Origin: an uncultured Mesorhizobium sp. | GTDB lineage: Bacteria > Pseudomonadota > Alphaproteobacteria > Rhizobiales > Rhizobiaceae | Assembly (NCBI GenBank): GCA_950071955.1 | Contig: CATMOC010000134.1 | Span: 1 to 8,519, forward strand | Length of the DNA stretch: 8,519 nt | Direction: 5' to 3' | Shown: positions 1 through 6,493 of the stretch, piece after piece | Position numbering within the stretch: the stretch's first letter is position 1 | Layout: the number at the start of each line of letters is the position of its first letter | Program-made: the position numbers and the translations under genes | The notes under the pieces: model-generated | What the model was told of the DNA's origin: nothing | The model's input: only the letters and a program-made list of their open reading frames with translations | The model's database searches: none

Positions 1-33
1 GGGGATGCCGAGCTCCGGGAGCGCGCGGTCTGA
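1..33 (+). CDS. possible 3' end of an unidentified gene entering from the left edge
   Basis: Frame 1 is open from the window edge to a TGA at 31-33 and reads GDAELRERAV, with G or C in nearly every third codon position, as in the genes of this window. Ten codons are too few to identify a family. The call rests only on codon style and on a repeat element beginning shortly downstream, as often seen after gene ends. It could equally be non-coding. Confidence 0.22.
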   Translation, partial: GDAELRERAV

Positions 34-75
34 GCGATGGTGGAGATGAAGGCGACGGAGACGCTAGAGTGAATC

Positions 76-127
76 CCTTCTCCCCGTTCACGGGGAGAAG
101 GTGCCCCGAAGGGGCGGATGAGGGGCA
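76..127. repeat. two-hairpin intergenic mosaic repeat (RIME-like)
   Basis: The left part is a perfect 11-bp inverted repeat, CCTTCTCCCCG (76-86) and CGGGGAGAAGG (91-101), closed by a TTCA loop. It is followed directly by a second hairpin, GCCCC (103-107), GAA, GGGGC (111-115), and then GGATGAGGGGCA. From memory, this GGGGAGAAGGTGCCC-GAAGGGC-GGATGAGGGGC pattern is a very abundant intergenic repeat in Mesorhizobium, Sinorhizobium, Brucella and relatives, described as a Rhizobium-specific intergenic mosaic element. It lies between the possible end of a left-hand gene and the terminator of the importer operon, so it is non-coding. The family name is from recall and not from a search. Confidence 0.7.
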
Positions 128-184
128 GCGAGAGGGTCAAAGCTTGGAGCCGAGGGTATTCCATATCCGATATCCGATCGGTAA

Positions 185-215
185 AGAGCCCCGGCGGACG
201 TACCGCCGGGGCTCT
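185..215 (-). terminator. Rho-independent terminator of the importer operon
   Basis: A perfect 13-bp inverted repeat, AGAGCCCCGGCGG (185-197) and CCGCCGGGGCTCT (203-215), with a 5-nt loop ACGTA. It begins 25 nt beyond the stop codon of the binding-protein gene. Read on the minus strand the stem ends in CTCTTT followed by AC, a short T tract. On the plus strand no T tract follows, so it is best read as ending the minus-strand operon. Confidence 0.85.
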
Positions 216-240
216 CAGTGCTTCCTTGGAGAAAGCGGAG

Positions 241-1380
241 CTATTGCGGCGCGAGTTCGAAGGCGCCGTCCTTGACCAGCAGGATTGCCGCGCCGTAGTG
301 CGGGTTGCGGCCTTCGTCCATCGACCAGGTGTGATTGCCGATGATCGTCGGCTCGTCCTTCAGGTTGGAGAGGGCGTCCTTGACCTTCTCGCGGTCAGGG
401 TTTGGACCCGCGTCCTTGATGGCCTCGACCGCCAGGCTGGCGAGGGCATATCCCATGGCCGCCCAGTTGTCGGGCTGGGATCCGTACTTGTCCTGATAGG
501 CCTTGACGAACGCCTGGTTGGCTTCGTCCGGTGATCCCATGAAGTAGTCGGCGAGCACGATCGAGCCTTCCGCGGCGCCCTGCGCGGTGTCGACGAAGGC
601 GGGTGTCGCGAAGGTGGACGGCCCGACGAAGCGGATGTCCATGGGAACGCCGGCCTGCCGCGTCTGCAGGAGGAAGTTGGCGCCGACTTCCGCCGGGGCC
701 GCAACGAAGAAGGCATCGATCTCCTGAGAGGCGAGCTTGGTCGCAAGCGCGAGGAAGTCGGTGTCCGTGGCGAGGATGCCCTCTTCGGAAACGATTTCGA
801 CGCCGGCTTCCTCGATCTTCTTCTTGAAAGCATCTTTCTGGCCGACGAAGCCGTCATTGCCACGGTCGAACACGATGCTGATCTTCTTGGCACCCATGTT
901 GTTGGCGACGTAGTCGCTCAGCGCGCCCATGATGTCGGAACCGACCGCCTGGACCTTGAACGAGTACGGGCCAGCGTCGAGGATGCCAGTCGACGATCCG
1001 ATGGCCATGATCGGAACCTTCAGTTCGTTGGCGACCGGCGCGCCGGCGGTCCCCTCGATGCTCGTGGTCGGGCCGATGATCATCAGAGCGTTGTCGCTCT
1101 GGGCGAACTTGCTGACCAGCGTGATGGTCTGCCCCTTGTCGCCGGCCGTATCGCCCTCGACGACCTCCAGCTTGAGATCACCCAACGCGCCACTGGCGTT
1201 GGCCTGCTCGATGGCAAGCTTCATTGCGTTCTGGATCGGCACGCCGCCGAACGCATAGGGCCCGGTCATCGCGTTCATGACACCGATGGTGGCCGTCTCG
1301 GCGAAGCTCGCCGCCGTGAATGCGGTGCTTGCCGAAAATGCGATGGCACCTGCCAATAAAATCCTGCGCGTGAGTTTCAT
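241..1380 (-). CDS. HAAT-type ABC transporter periplasmic substrate-binding protein
   Basis: A 379-residue secreted binding protein of the Leu/Ile/Val-binding family (type I periplasmic fold, Peripla_BP_6). It would capture the substrate in the periplasm and deliver it to the LivH/LivM pore. Residues 1-27 form a classical signal peptide: KLTRR, a hydrophobic core, and the likely cleavage site SFA|ET. There is no cysteine and so no lipobox. Family features are the start of the mature chain, IGVMNAMTGPYAFGG (32-46), NAMKLAIEQAN (51-61), the IIGPTTS segment (101-107) and a C-terminal lobe to residue 379, all at usual length. The ATG at 1380 was chosen because GGGAGG lies 6 nt upstream and the signal peptide starts there; longer in-frame versions to 1524 add non-hydrophobic sequence. 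It is the last gene of the operon, after a 273-nt leader. The substrate cannot be read from the sequence; this family binds amino acids, amides, urea and aromatic acids. Confidence 0.93.
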   Translation of the reverse strand: MKLTRRILLAGAIAFSASTAFTAASFAETATIGVMNAMTGPYAFGGVPIQNAMKLAIEQANASGALGDLKLEVVEGDTAGDKGQTITLVSKFAQSDNALMIIGPTTSIEGTAGAPVANELKVPIMAIGSSTGILDAGPYSFKVQAVGSDIMGALSDYVANNMGAKKISIVFDRGNDGFVGQKDAFKKKIEEAGVEIVSEEGILATDTDFLALATKLASQEIDAFFVAAPAEVGANFLLQTRQAGVPMDIRFVGPSTFATPAFVDTAQGAAEGSIVLADYFMGSPDEANQAFVKAYQDKYGSQPDNWAAMGYALASLAVEAIKDAGPNPDREKVKDALSNLKDEPTIIGNHTWSMDEGRNPHYGAAILLVKDGAFELAPQ

Positions 1381-1653
1381 GCATATCCTCCCTGACTGCC
1401 GATGACTGGACCAACCTCTGGCACGGATGCCGATCGCGCTGCCAAGCATAGCGCTTGTCGATCGATACGGCCTTCGACGATTGCTTTCCGACCTTGCCGC
1501 AAGATCGCGGTACCGCCCATCCATGAAGCAAATGCCGGCGGGGTCTGTCCCCGCGCATGGGGGCTATTCAGGCGTTCCCGCATGGGCGCCAAGGTAGACC
1601 GCAAGCATTTCTCAGGCGCCTTGCTATGGCCTCCGTACACCTTTTCCGTCGTA
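1381..1653 (-). promoter_or_regulatory. leader between livF and the binding-protein gene
   Basis: 273 nt with no convincing gene separate the end of livF from the binding-protein start. It holds a 6-bp hairpin, GCGGGG (1538-1543), TCTGT loop, CCCCGC (1549-1554), a direct repeat CGCATGGG at 1554-1561 and 1579-1586, and two GGCGCC sites (1585-1590, 1615-1620). A strong ribosome site, AGGGAGG, sits just before the ATG at 1380. TATGCT on the minus strand at 1450-1445 is a weak -10-like box without a matching -35. The gap could hold a separate promoter, or a processing or attenuation element that sets binding-protein level relative to the membrane components. This is inference. Confidence 0.4.
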
Positions 1654-2373
1654 TCACGCCATCACTTCCGCGCGGCCGAAATAATGATCCGCCACGACCG
1701 GATCGTCGATGAGATCCGAGGCGGCGCCCTGGTGCACGATGCGTCCCTGCTCGATGACCGCCGCGTTGTGGGCGGTCTGGAGCGCGAGCTTGGCGTTCTG
1801 CTCGACCAGCAGAATGGTGAGGCCGCCGCGGTTCAGCCTTATGAGCGCGTCGAAGACCTCGCGCACGATGACGGGCGCCAGACCGAGGCTCGGCTCATCG
1901 AGAAGCAGGATGCGCGGCTTGCCCATGAGGGCGCGGCCGATCGCCAGCATCTGCTGCTGCCCGCCGGAGAGCTGGCCGGACAACTGGTTGCGACGCTCCG
2001 CCAGGATGGGGAAAAGCTCGTAGACCTCGTCGATGTCGGACGCCTCCGACCCCCTCCGTCCCGCCGCTTCGCGGCCAAGCGCGAGATTTTCCGCCACGGT
2101 GAGGGGACTGATGACGCGGCGGCCTTCCGGCACCTGGATCAGCCCGGCCCGTGCGATGAGGTGAGCGGCTCGGCCCTGGATCGGCTCGCCGTCGAACAGG
2201 ATGCGGCCCGACATGGCCGGGACGATCCCGCTGGCAGCATTCAGCATGGTGGACTTGCCCGCGCCGTTCGGACCAATGAGGGTGAAGATCTCGCCCTTTG
2301 CGACGGAAAGGGATACGCCGCGCAACGCCATGATGCCCTTGTAGGCGACCGCAAGGTTCTCGATCGTCAGCAT
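1654..2373 (-). CDS. livF: HAAT-type ABC transporter ATPase, LivF
   Basis: A 239-residue cytoplasmic ATPase, one of the two nucleotide-binding subunits of the importer. Walker A is GPNGAGKST (34-42), the Q-loop region IQVPEGRR is at 79-86, the ABC signature LSGGQQQ is at 135-141, and Walker B is ILLLDE (155-160), followed by PSLGLAP. The switch region reads LLVEQN (188-193), with Gln where most ABC ATPases have His; as I recall this is normal for LivF proteins. Length fits the family. The ATG at 2373 lies only 2 nt past the livG stop, and CGGAG stands 7 nt before it within the end of livG. The QVPEGRR and EQN features separate it from the neighbouring LivG. The 273-nt leader of the binding-protein gene follows. 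Confidence 0.96.
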   Translation of the reverse strand: MLTIENLAVAYKGIMALRGVSLSVAKGEIFTLIGPNGAGKSTMLNAASGIVPAMSGRILFDGEPIQGRAAHLIARAGLIQVPEGRRVISPLTVAENLALGREAAGRRGSEASDIDEVYELFPILAERRNQLSGQLSGGQQQMLAIGRALMGKPRILLLDEPSLGLAPVIVREVFDALIRLNRGGLTILLVEQNAKLALQTAHNAAVIEQGRIVHQGAASDLIDDPVVADHYFGRAEVMA

Positions 2374-2375
2374 GG

Positions 2376-3131
2376 CTATGCTCCGAGATAGGCTTCGATG
2401 ACGCGGGGATCGCGGCCGACAGCGTCGGGCGTGCCCTCGGCGATCAGACGCCCGGAGGCGAGCACATAGATATGATCGCAGAGCGACATGACGAAGCGCA
2501 TGTTGTGCTCGATGAGCAGGATGGCGACCCCTCGGCGGGCGACGTTCCGGAAAATGTCGGCAAGGCTGTGGGCCTCGGAATCGTTCATGCCGGCGACCGG
2601 TTCGTCGAGCAGCAGGAGCGCCGGGTCCATCGCCAGCGCGCGCATCATCTCGATGCGCCGCTGGTGGCCGTAGGAGAGACCGCCCGCCGGGTGCCTGGCC
2701 AGACCCGTCATGCCGAATTGTTCGAGCAGGATCATGGCCTTGTCCTCCAGCGCGCGACGTTCGCGCTGCGCGGAGGGGAGCCCGAACAGATTGGCGAAGG
2801 TGCCGGTGGTTTCATGGCGATGGAAGCCGGCCACGACGTTCTCGAGAACGGTGGCGTCCGAAATCAGCCGGATGTTCTGAAACGTGCGGGCGATGCCGAT
2901 GCGGGCGAGTTGGGTGGCGTCGGCCTCGGTGACGTCGTCGTCGCCGAATTTGATGCGCCCGCGCGTGACCTTCAGCAACCCGGTGATCATGTTGACGACG
3001 GTCGTCTTGCCGGCGCCGTTCGGTCCGATGAGGCCGGTTATGCGCCCGGCGGGCGCTTCGAGCCGTATGCCGTCGACGGCGGGCAAGCCGCCGAAATTGC
3101 GGGCGAGATCCTCGAGAACCAGCGCTTTCAT
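2376..3131 (-). CDS. livG: HAAT-type ABC transporter ATPase, LivG
   Basis: A 251-residue cytoplasmic ATPase that pairs with LivF to power import. Walker A is GPNGAGKTT (36-44), the Q-loop is ARTFQNIRL (81-89), the signature is LSYGHQRR (152-159), Walker B is ALLLLDE (171-177) followed by PVAGMN, and the switch is IEHN with His209. The RTFQN and LSYG-QRR variants are the marks of LivG as opposed to LivF. The C-terminus ends VIEAYLGA, as in many LivG proteins. The ATG at 3131 overlaps the livM stop as ATGA, so translation is probably coupled. GGGAGA about 10 nt upstream is a possible ribosome site. All catalytic motifs are intact. Confidence 0.96.
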   Translation of the reverse strand: MKALVLEDLARNFGGLPAVDGIRLEAPAGRITGLIGPNGAGKTTVVNMITGLLKVTRGRIKFGDDDVTEADATQLARIGIARTFQNIRLISDATVLENVVAGFHRHETTGTFANLFGLPSAQRERRALEDKAMILLEQFGMTGLARHPAGGLSYGHQRRIEMMRALAMDPALLLLDEPVAGMNDSEAHSLADIFRNVARRGVAILLIEHNMRFVMSLCDHIYVLASGRLIAEGTPDAVGRDPRVIEAYLGA

Positions 3132-4009
3132 GCCGTCACCGTCTCCCTCATCCGCGAGGTTTCCTCCGCGATCCGGCGGCGCCGGTAGGCTCCGATCAGA
3201 GTGTCGGCGACGCCGCGGGGCAGGTAGATGATAGAGGCCATCAGCAGTGCGCCCTGCACGACCGTGCGGTATTCCTGAAAGCCGCGCAGCAGTTCGGGCA
3301 GCACCGTCAGGATAACCGCGCCGACGATCGGACCCCAGATCGAGACCCGCCCTCCCAGCACGACCATGGCCAGGACGATGACGAGCATGTTGAAGCCGTA
3401 CTCGTTGGGCGTGATCGAATAGCTGTTGTACGAGTGCAGGGCTCCGGCGAGCCCGGCGATCGCCCCCGACAGGACGAAGGCGATGAAGTGGTGCTTGACG
3501 ACCGAGATGCCGAGCGACACCGCCACGGTCTCGTCCTCGCGGATGACGTCGAACGCACGTCCGATGCTCGAGGAGCCGATCGCCGCCATGAAGTAGGTTA
3601 CGATCGCTACCGCGATCAGAAGCCCGACAAGGCCGACCGTCTTCGGGATGCTGTTTATTCCCAGCGCGCCGTTCGTCACGTCGACCCAGTTGAGGGTGAT
3701 GGACAGGACGATCTGCACCAGTGCCAGCGTCGCCAGTGCCTGAAAGACGCCGCGCAGCCGGGCAAGCGGGATCGCCACGAGCGCGCCGACCATCGCGCCG
3801 ATCGCAATCGCGAGCACGATGCCGATCCAGAATGGGAGGCCGTAGGTCGTCACCACGATCGCCGCCACATAGGCGCCGATGGCCGCGAACGCCGCAGTTC
3901 CCAGCGAAAAGACGCCGGCCCGCAGGACGACGTACTGGCTGAACGCCAAGAGCGTGTTGAAGAGGGCCAGTTCGAACAGCGGCGTATAGGAGTGGAAGAA
4001 GCTCATCAT
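3128..4009 (-). CDS. livM: HAAT-type ABC transporter permease, LivM
   Basis: A 293-residue inner-membrane permease that with LivH forms the substrate channel. Hydrophobic segments lie at about 13-30, 34-56, 60-82, 88-107, 124-144, 174-193, 205-219, 227-240 and 252-268. The cytoplasmic ATPase-contact motif is GRAFDVIREDETVAVSLGI (150-168), close to the GRA-x-AIREDE-x-A-x-x-LGI pattern of LivM. The tail is basic and charged (YRRRRIAEETSR). The ATG at 4009 was chosen because it overlaps the livH stop (ATGA), and because longer in-frame sequence upstream translates the livH region into an arginine-rich shadow. A second ATG follows directly at 4006. It is short for the family, which is often above 300 residues, but all core segments are present. 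Confidence 0.94.
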   Translation of the reverse strand: MMSFFHSYTPLFELALFNTLLAFSQYVVLRAGVFSLGTAAFAAIGAYVAAIVVTTYGLPFWIGIVLAIAIGAMVGALVAIPLARLRGVFQALATLALVQIVLSITLNWVDVTNGALGINSIPKTVGLVGLLIAVAIVTYFMAAIGSSSIGRAFDVIREDETVAVSLGISVVKHHFIAFVLSGAIAGLAGALHSYNSYSITPNEYGFNMLVIVLAMVVLGGRVSIWGPIVGAVILTVLPELLRGFQEYRTVVQGALLMASIIYLPRGVADTLIGAYRRRRIAEETSRMRETVTA

Positions 4010-4899
4010 ATGCGGGTCACCCGAGCGACGGCGCCGCTGTTGCCGAGAAGTCCGGTGGGACGAACCAGAAGGACGAGGAAGAGCAGGGAGAACACCAGCG
4101 CATCCGCCATGCCCGCCGAAATGTAGGCGACCGTCAGCGTCTGGATGATGCCGATCAGGAGCCCCGCAATCAGCGCCCCGGGGATGCTTCCCAGCCCACC
4201 AAGGATGATCACTACGAAGGCACGCAGGAGAAGCGGCTCGCCCATCATGAAATGCACGGAGTTGAAGACGATCCCGATCAGCACGCCCGCTATCCCGGCG
4301 AGCGCGCCCGAGAGGAAGAAGAGCTGGAAGTTGACCGCGAACGGATTGATGCCGAGGAGTTTCGACGTCTGCTCCGAGAAGGCAACCGACCGTATGTGCC
4401 GTCCGTACTTGGTTCGGTAGAGATAGTAGAGGAGGCCGATCACCATCAGGAAGACGATGCCGACAATGATCAGCTGGAGGAGCTGGATGCGCAGCCCCAT
4501 GAAGTTGAAGACCACGATCGGGAAGATGTCGAAGGGAAACCGCATGACGCGCGTCGCCGTCAGCTGCTGGGCGAGCGACAGCATGATCAGGCTCGCGCCG
4601 ATGGAGGACACGATCGACGAGAATTCGGGCGCGCCGCGCTTGCGCAACGGGCGGAAGGCCACCCAGTCCAACACGACGCTCACCATTCCGCCGCCGACCG
4701 CGCCGATCAGGAGAGCGATCGGGAACGGCACGTCGAACAGGATGACCGCATAGAGGCCGGCGAACGCGCCCCACATGAAGACGGCGCCATGCGCCATGTT
4801 CATGATGTGGTTCACGCCGAAGATCAGCGTGAATCCGAGCGCGAACAGGCCATAGACGCTGCCGACCACGACGCCGTTGAGCAGTTGCTGCATCAACAT
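4006..4899 (-). CDS. livH: HAAT-type ABC transporter permease, LivH
   Basis: A 297-residue inner-membrane permease and the first gene of the importer operon. The N-terminus MLMQQLLNGVVVGSVYGLFA followed by LGFTLIFGVNHIMNMAHGA is the LivH opening, with NMAHG (34-38) strongly conserved. Further hydrophobic segments run at about 58-83, 93-112, 138-162, 190-213 and 224-288. The ATPase-contact loop is YGRHIRSVAFSEQTSKLLGI (165-184). The end, LLVRPTGLLG, is also typical. The start is ATG 4899, preceded by GGGAGAAG on the minus strand; ATG 4893 is an alternative. The frame stays open to 5076, but the extra residues are arginine-rich and unlike the family. The stop overlaps the livM start. Divergent from the LuxR-type regulator across a 569-nt region. 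Confidence 0.95.
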   Translation of the reverse strand: MLMQQLLNGVVVGSVYGLFALGFTLIFGVNHIMNMAHGAVFMWGAFAGLYAVILFDVPFPIALLIGAVGGGMVSVVLDWVAFRPLRKRGAPEFSSIVSSIGASLIMLSLAQQLTATRVMRFPFDIFPIVVFNFMGLRIQLLQLIIVGIVFLMVIGLLYYLYRTKYGRHIRSVAFSEQTSKLLGINPFAVNFQLFFLSGALAGIAGVLIGIVFNSVHFMMGEPLLLRAFVVIILGGLGSIPGALIAGLLIGIIQTLTVAYISAGMADALVFSLLFLVLLVRPTGLLGNSGAVARVTRI

Positions 4900-5304
4900 G
4901 CGCGGTCTTCTCCCGCGGACATCATCGAGATGCAGTGAGGCGCGCCGTCGCGCGGTCCCGCCCGATCGCCGTGTCCGCGTACGCCGTCCGTCGCGCACGT
5001 GAAACCAGTCCGCATAATACCTCCCACTCCCTCGTGGCGGGAGCTTCAACAGAACCTTTGTCAAAAGCAATACCAATTCCCGAACACCGGATTGTCACTG
5101 CGGCGGGGGACCGACGGGAGACCGCCGCATCCGGGGGCCCCGCCCCAATGCAGGTCCACCTTCGCTCCGTCCCGGCGACTTCGGCATGAATGCGGTGGGG
5201 ACGCCGGATCACGTCCAATGCCGGCCCATCCGAACGTCACAAGGGGTGCGGGCAAAGGCAGCCGGGGCCGGAACGAGCCTTCGCCGGGGTATACGGAACT
5301 TCGC

Positions 5305-5315
5305 GTGCAGTGCAC
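5305..5315. promoter_or_regulatory. palindrome GTGCA-G-TGCAC, possible operator
   Basis: A perfect 5-1-5 palindrome in the divergent region, 8 nt upstream of the larger inverted repeat at 5323-5347. Its symmetry and its position upstream of the regulator promoter suit a dimeric regulator, but a short GC-rich palindrome can arise by chance. No binding protein can be assigned. Confidence 0.3.
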
Positions 5316-5322
5316 ATTCAGA

Positions 5323-5347
5323 AAATATGAGCATGTTTTTCATATTT
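5323..5347. promoter_or_regulatory. inverted repeat AAATATGA-N9-TCATATTT, candidate operator
   Basis: Two perfect 8-nt arms, AAATATGA (5323-5330) and TCATATTT (5340-5347), separated by 9 nt, give a 25-bp dyad with arm centres 17 nt apart. It ends 5 nt before the -35-like TTGACG of the regulator gene, a usual place for an activator or autoregulator site. The arms are AT-rich in an otherwise GC-rich window, which makes chance less likely. The regulator at 5469 is the simplest candidate to bind it, but this is inference. Confidence 0.45.
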
Positions 5348-5352
5348 CTCCT

Positions 5353-5383
5353 TTGACGATTTCGTTAGTTAAAACAATAAGAT
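5353..5383 (+). promoter_or_regulatory. candidate sigma70 promoter of the LuxR-type gene
   Basis: TTGACG (5353-5358) matches the -35 consensus at five of six positions. Downstream, AATAAG at 17-nt spacing or TAAGAT (5378-5383) at 19-nt spacing are only partial -10 boxes. The region is AT-rich and lies just downstream of the 25-bp dyad. A start near 5390 would give an untranslated leader of about 80 nt before the chosen ATG at 5469. The weak -10 would fit a promoter needing an activator. Confidence 0.4.
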
Positions 5384-5468
5384 ACCCGTATCGCACCGCA
5401 ACATCGATTTCAGATTGAAAAAGTTACATAATGAAATTAAAACTATGGTCGTAGCCAGGGAGGAAATC

Positions 5469-6284
5469 ATGACGACAGTTTTCGGGGCGATTGCCCGAGA
5501 AGACACCCAGCCGATCGAAATCGACCACCTCTTCGGACTGTCCGACATCGTCGAATGCATCGGACAGAGCCAGTTCGCCGATCGCCTGCTGTCCTACTTC
5601 GACGGGCACATCGGCGCCGACCATTGCTCGATCTTCCAGCTCAAGGACTACGAACTGACCGAGGTCTCGTCCGCTTGCCGGGCCGATGCCGAGCCGGTCA
5701 TCCAGTCCGACCTCACCTCCTACGAAGTGAAGCGCCAGCTTTCCGTCACCAGCGAAAGCAGCGTGCGCGTGGACTTCATCAACGTGCCCTTCTCCGGGGA
5801 CTGCAACAGGTACCTGCAGAAGCGCCAGCGCGTGCTGCTGAGCGTGCGCAAGGACGGCACGGCCTACTGCGTCCGCATCCTGCGCCCGCACGACGGCGGC
5901 GGCGCGGTGGATGCGCTCCTGGAGACGGCGAACTGCATCGCGGGAACAGCCATGTCGATCGTCGCCAAGCACGTCGACCTCACAACGCGCCGTCCGAACC
6001 TGACGCCCGCGCTGTGCTCGCTGCCCGAAATCGAAGGCTGCATCCTCGCTTCCACGAACCTCTCCAAGCGCGAAGGCGAGGTGTGCGCGCGCATCCTCTA
6101 CGGTCTCTCCTCGTGCGGTATCGCGCTCGATCTCGGCATCGGCAAGGAAAGCGTGATGACCTACCGCAAGCGCGCCTATCAGCGCCTCGGGATCGGCAGC
6201 CAGCGCGAACTCCTCATGTGGTACCTGACGCTGTGGAGCGACTATCGCGAGACGCCCGAACTCGCGCGGACCGAGTTGAACTAG
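5469..6284 (+). CDS. LuxR-type transcriptional regulator (orphan, no autoinducer domain recognised)
   Basis: A 271-residue DNA-binding regulator. The C-terminal LuxR helix-turn-helix spans about 197-255: NLSKREGEVCARILYGLS, then IALDLGIGKESV, then YRKRAYQRLGIGSQREL. The recognition-helix and RAYQRLGI features resemble LuxR-type proteins from proteobacterial catabolic clusters. Residues 25-170 match no acyl-homoserine-lactone domain and no phospho-acceptor receiver that I can recognise. FADRLLSYFDGHIGADHCSIFQL (start near 36) has the look of a GAF-like sensor fold, which is only suggestive. The ATG at 5469 is preferred because AGGGAGGA lies 4 nt before it; in-frame TTG 5415 and ATG 5445 lack such a site. 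It is divergent from livH and 209 nt before the P450 gene, in the same direction, so it is the natural candidate to control both sides. The signal is unknown. Confidence 0.9.
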   Translation: MTTVFGAIAREDTQPIEIDHLFGLSDIVECIGQSQFADRLLSYFDGHIGADHCSIFQLKDYELTEVSSACRADAEPVIQSDLTSYEVKRQLSVTSESSVRVDFINVPFSGDCNRYLQKRQRVLLSVRKDGTAYCVRILRPHDGGGAVDALLETANCIAGTAMSIVAKHVDLTTRRPNLTPALCSLPEIEGCILASTNLSKREGEVCARILYGLSSCGIALDLGIGKESVMTYRKRAYQRLGIGSQRELLMWYLTLWSDYRETPELARTELN

Positions 6285-6322
6285 GTGAAGCGATAGCCGG
6301 GAATGTGGGCCGCTAATCCGGC

Positions 6323-6348
6323 GTTCCCCTCCACGGGGGACAGCTTTT
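6323..6348 (+). terminator. candidate terminator after the regulator gene
   Basis: GTTCCCC (6323-6329) pairs with GGGGGAC (6335-6341) around a 5-nt loop, seven pairs including one G-T, followed by AGC and four T residues. It lies about 40 nt beyond the regulator stop. The short stem and the three bases before the T run make it modest. If real, the P450 gene has its own promoter between here and 6493. Confidence 0.4.
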
Positions 6349-6493
6349 CCGACCGCCGGCCGCATAGAGAATGGACGCGCCGGCGGATCGGGGACGGTCC
6401 CGCCCGCGCATGTCGCCCGGGTCGGCGTGACGATGGGAAGAGCGACATCCGATCCGACCGGCCAGGGCCAGAAGACGAAAGTTGGAGCTGCGC
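6349..6493 (+). promoter_or_regulatory. upstream region of the first P450 gene
   Basis: A non-coding stretch with a perfect palindrome GGGAC-G-GTCCC (6391-6401), a possible operator. No sigma70 boxes stand out, so transcription may depend on an activator or read through from the regulator. GGAG at 6484-6487 lies 6 nt before the ATG at 6494 and is the ribosome site of the P450 gene. Confidence 0.3.

Larger units (their letters stand above)
4900..5468. promoter_or_regulatory. divergent control region between livH and the regulator gene
   Basis: 569 nt with no credible gene; the small open frames here are arginine- and proline-rich shadows. The left half is GC-rich. It contains TTGACA on the minus strand (5064-5059), a good -35 for livH but with no -10 at normal spacing; TATTAT (5019-5014) lies 39 nt further on. 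An imperfect hairpin, CTCCCAC (5021-5027) against GTGG and GGGAG (5034-5043), lies between these boxes. GCGGCGG (5100-5106) pairs with CCGCCGC (5122-5128), followed by the palindrome CGGGG-G-CCCCG (5132-5142). The right part, about 5316-5450, turns sharply AT-rich and carries the regulator's promoter and palindromes, listed separately. Confidence 0.6.

Noticed and set aside
118..534. Plus-strand open frame of 138 codons opposite the binding-protein gene
   Set aside because: It crosses the operon terminator and lies antisense to a well-supported binding-protein gene; its composition is that of a shadow frame.
1402..2391. Long plus-strand open frame (329 codons) opposite livF
   Set aside because: It is antisense to an ATPase with all its motifs intact, and the translation shows no recognisable domain. 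Long shadow frames are expected in high-GC DNA.
4935..5189. Small plus-strand open frame in the divergent region
   Set aside because: Arginine- and serine-rich translation, no domain, no good ribosome site, and it lies in a region expected to be regulatory.
5061..5315. Small minus-strand open frame in the divergent region
   Set aside because: Proline- and arginine-rich, with no recognisable features; treated as chance.
5431..5454. Seven-codon open frame (MKLKLWS) before the regulator gene, a possible leader peptide
   Set aside because: No ribosome site precedes it and no attenuator-like hairpins follow; chance is the simpler reading.
5415..5468. Upstream in-frame starts (TTG 5415, ATG 5445) for the regulator
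   Set aside because: ATG 5469 has AGGGAGGA directly upstream; the earlier starts have no such site.
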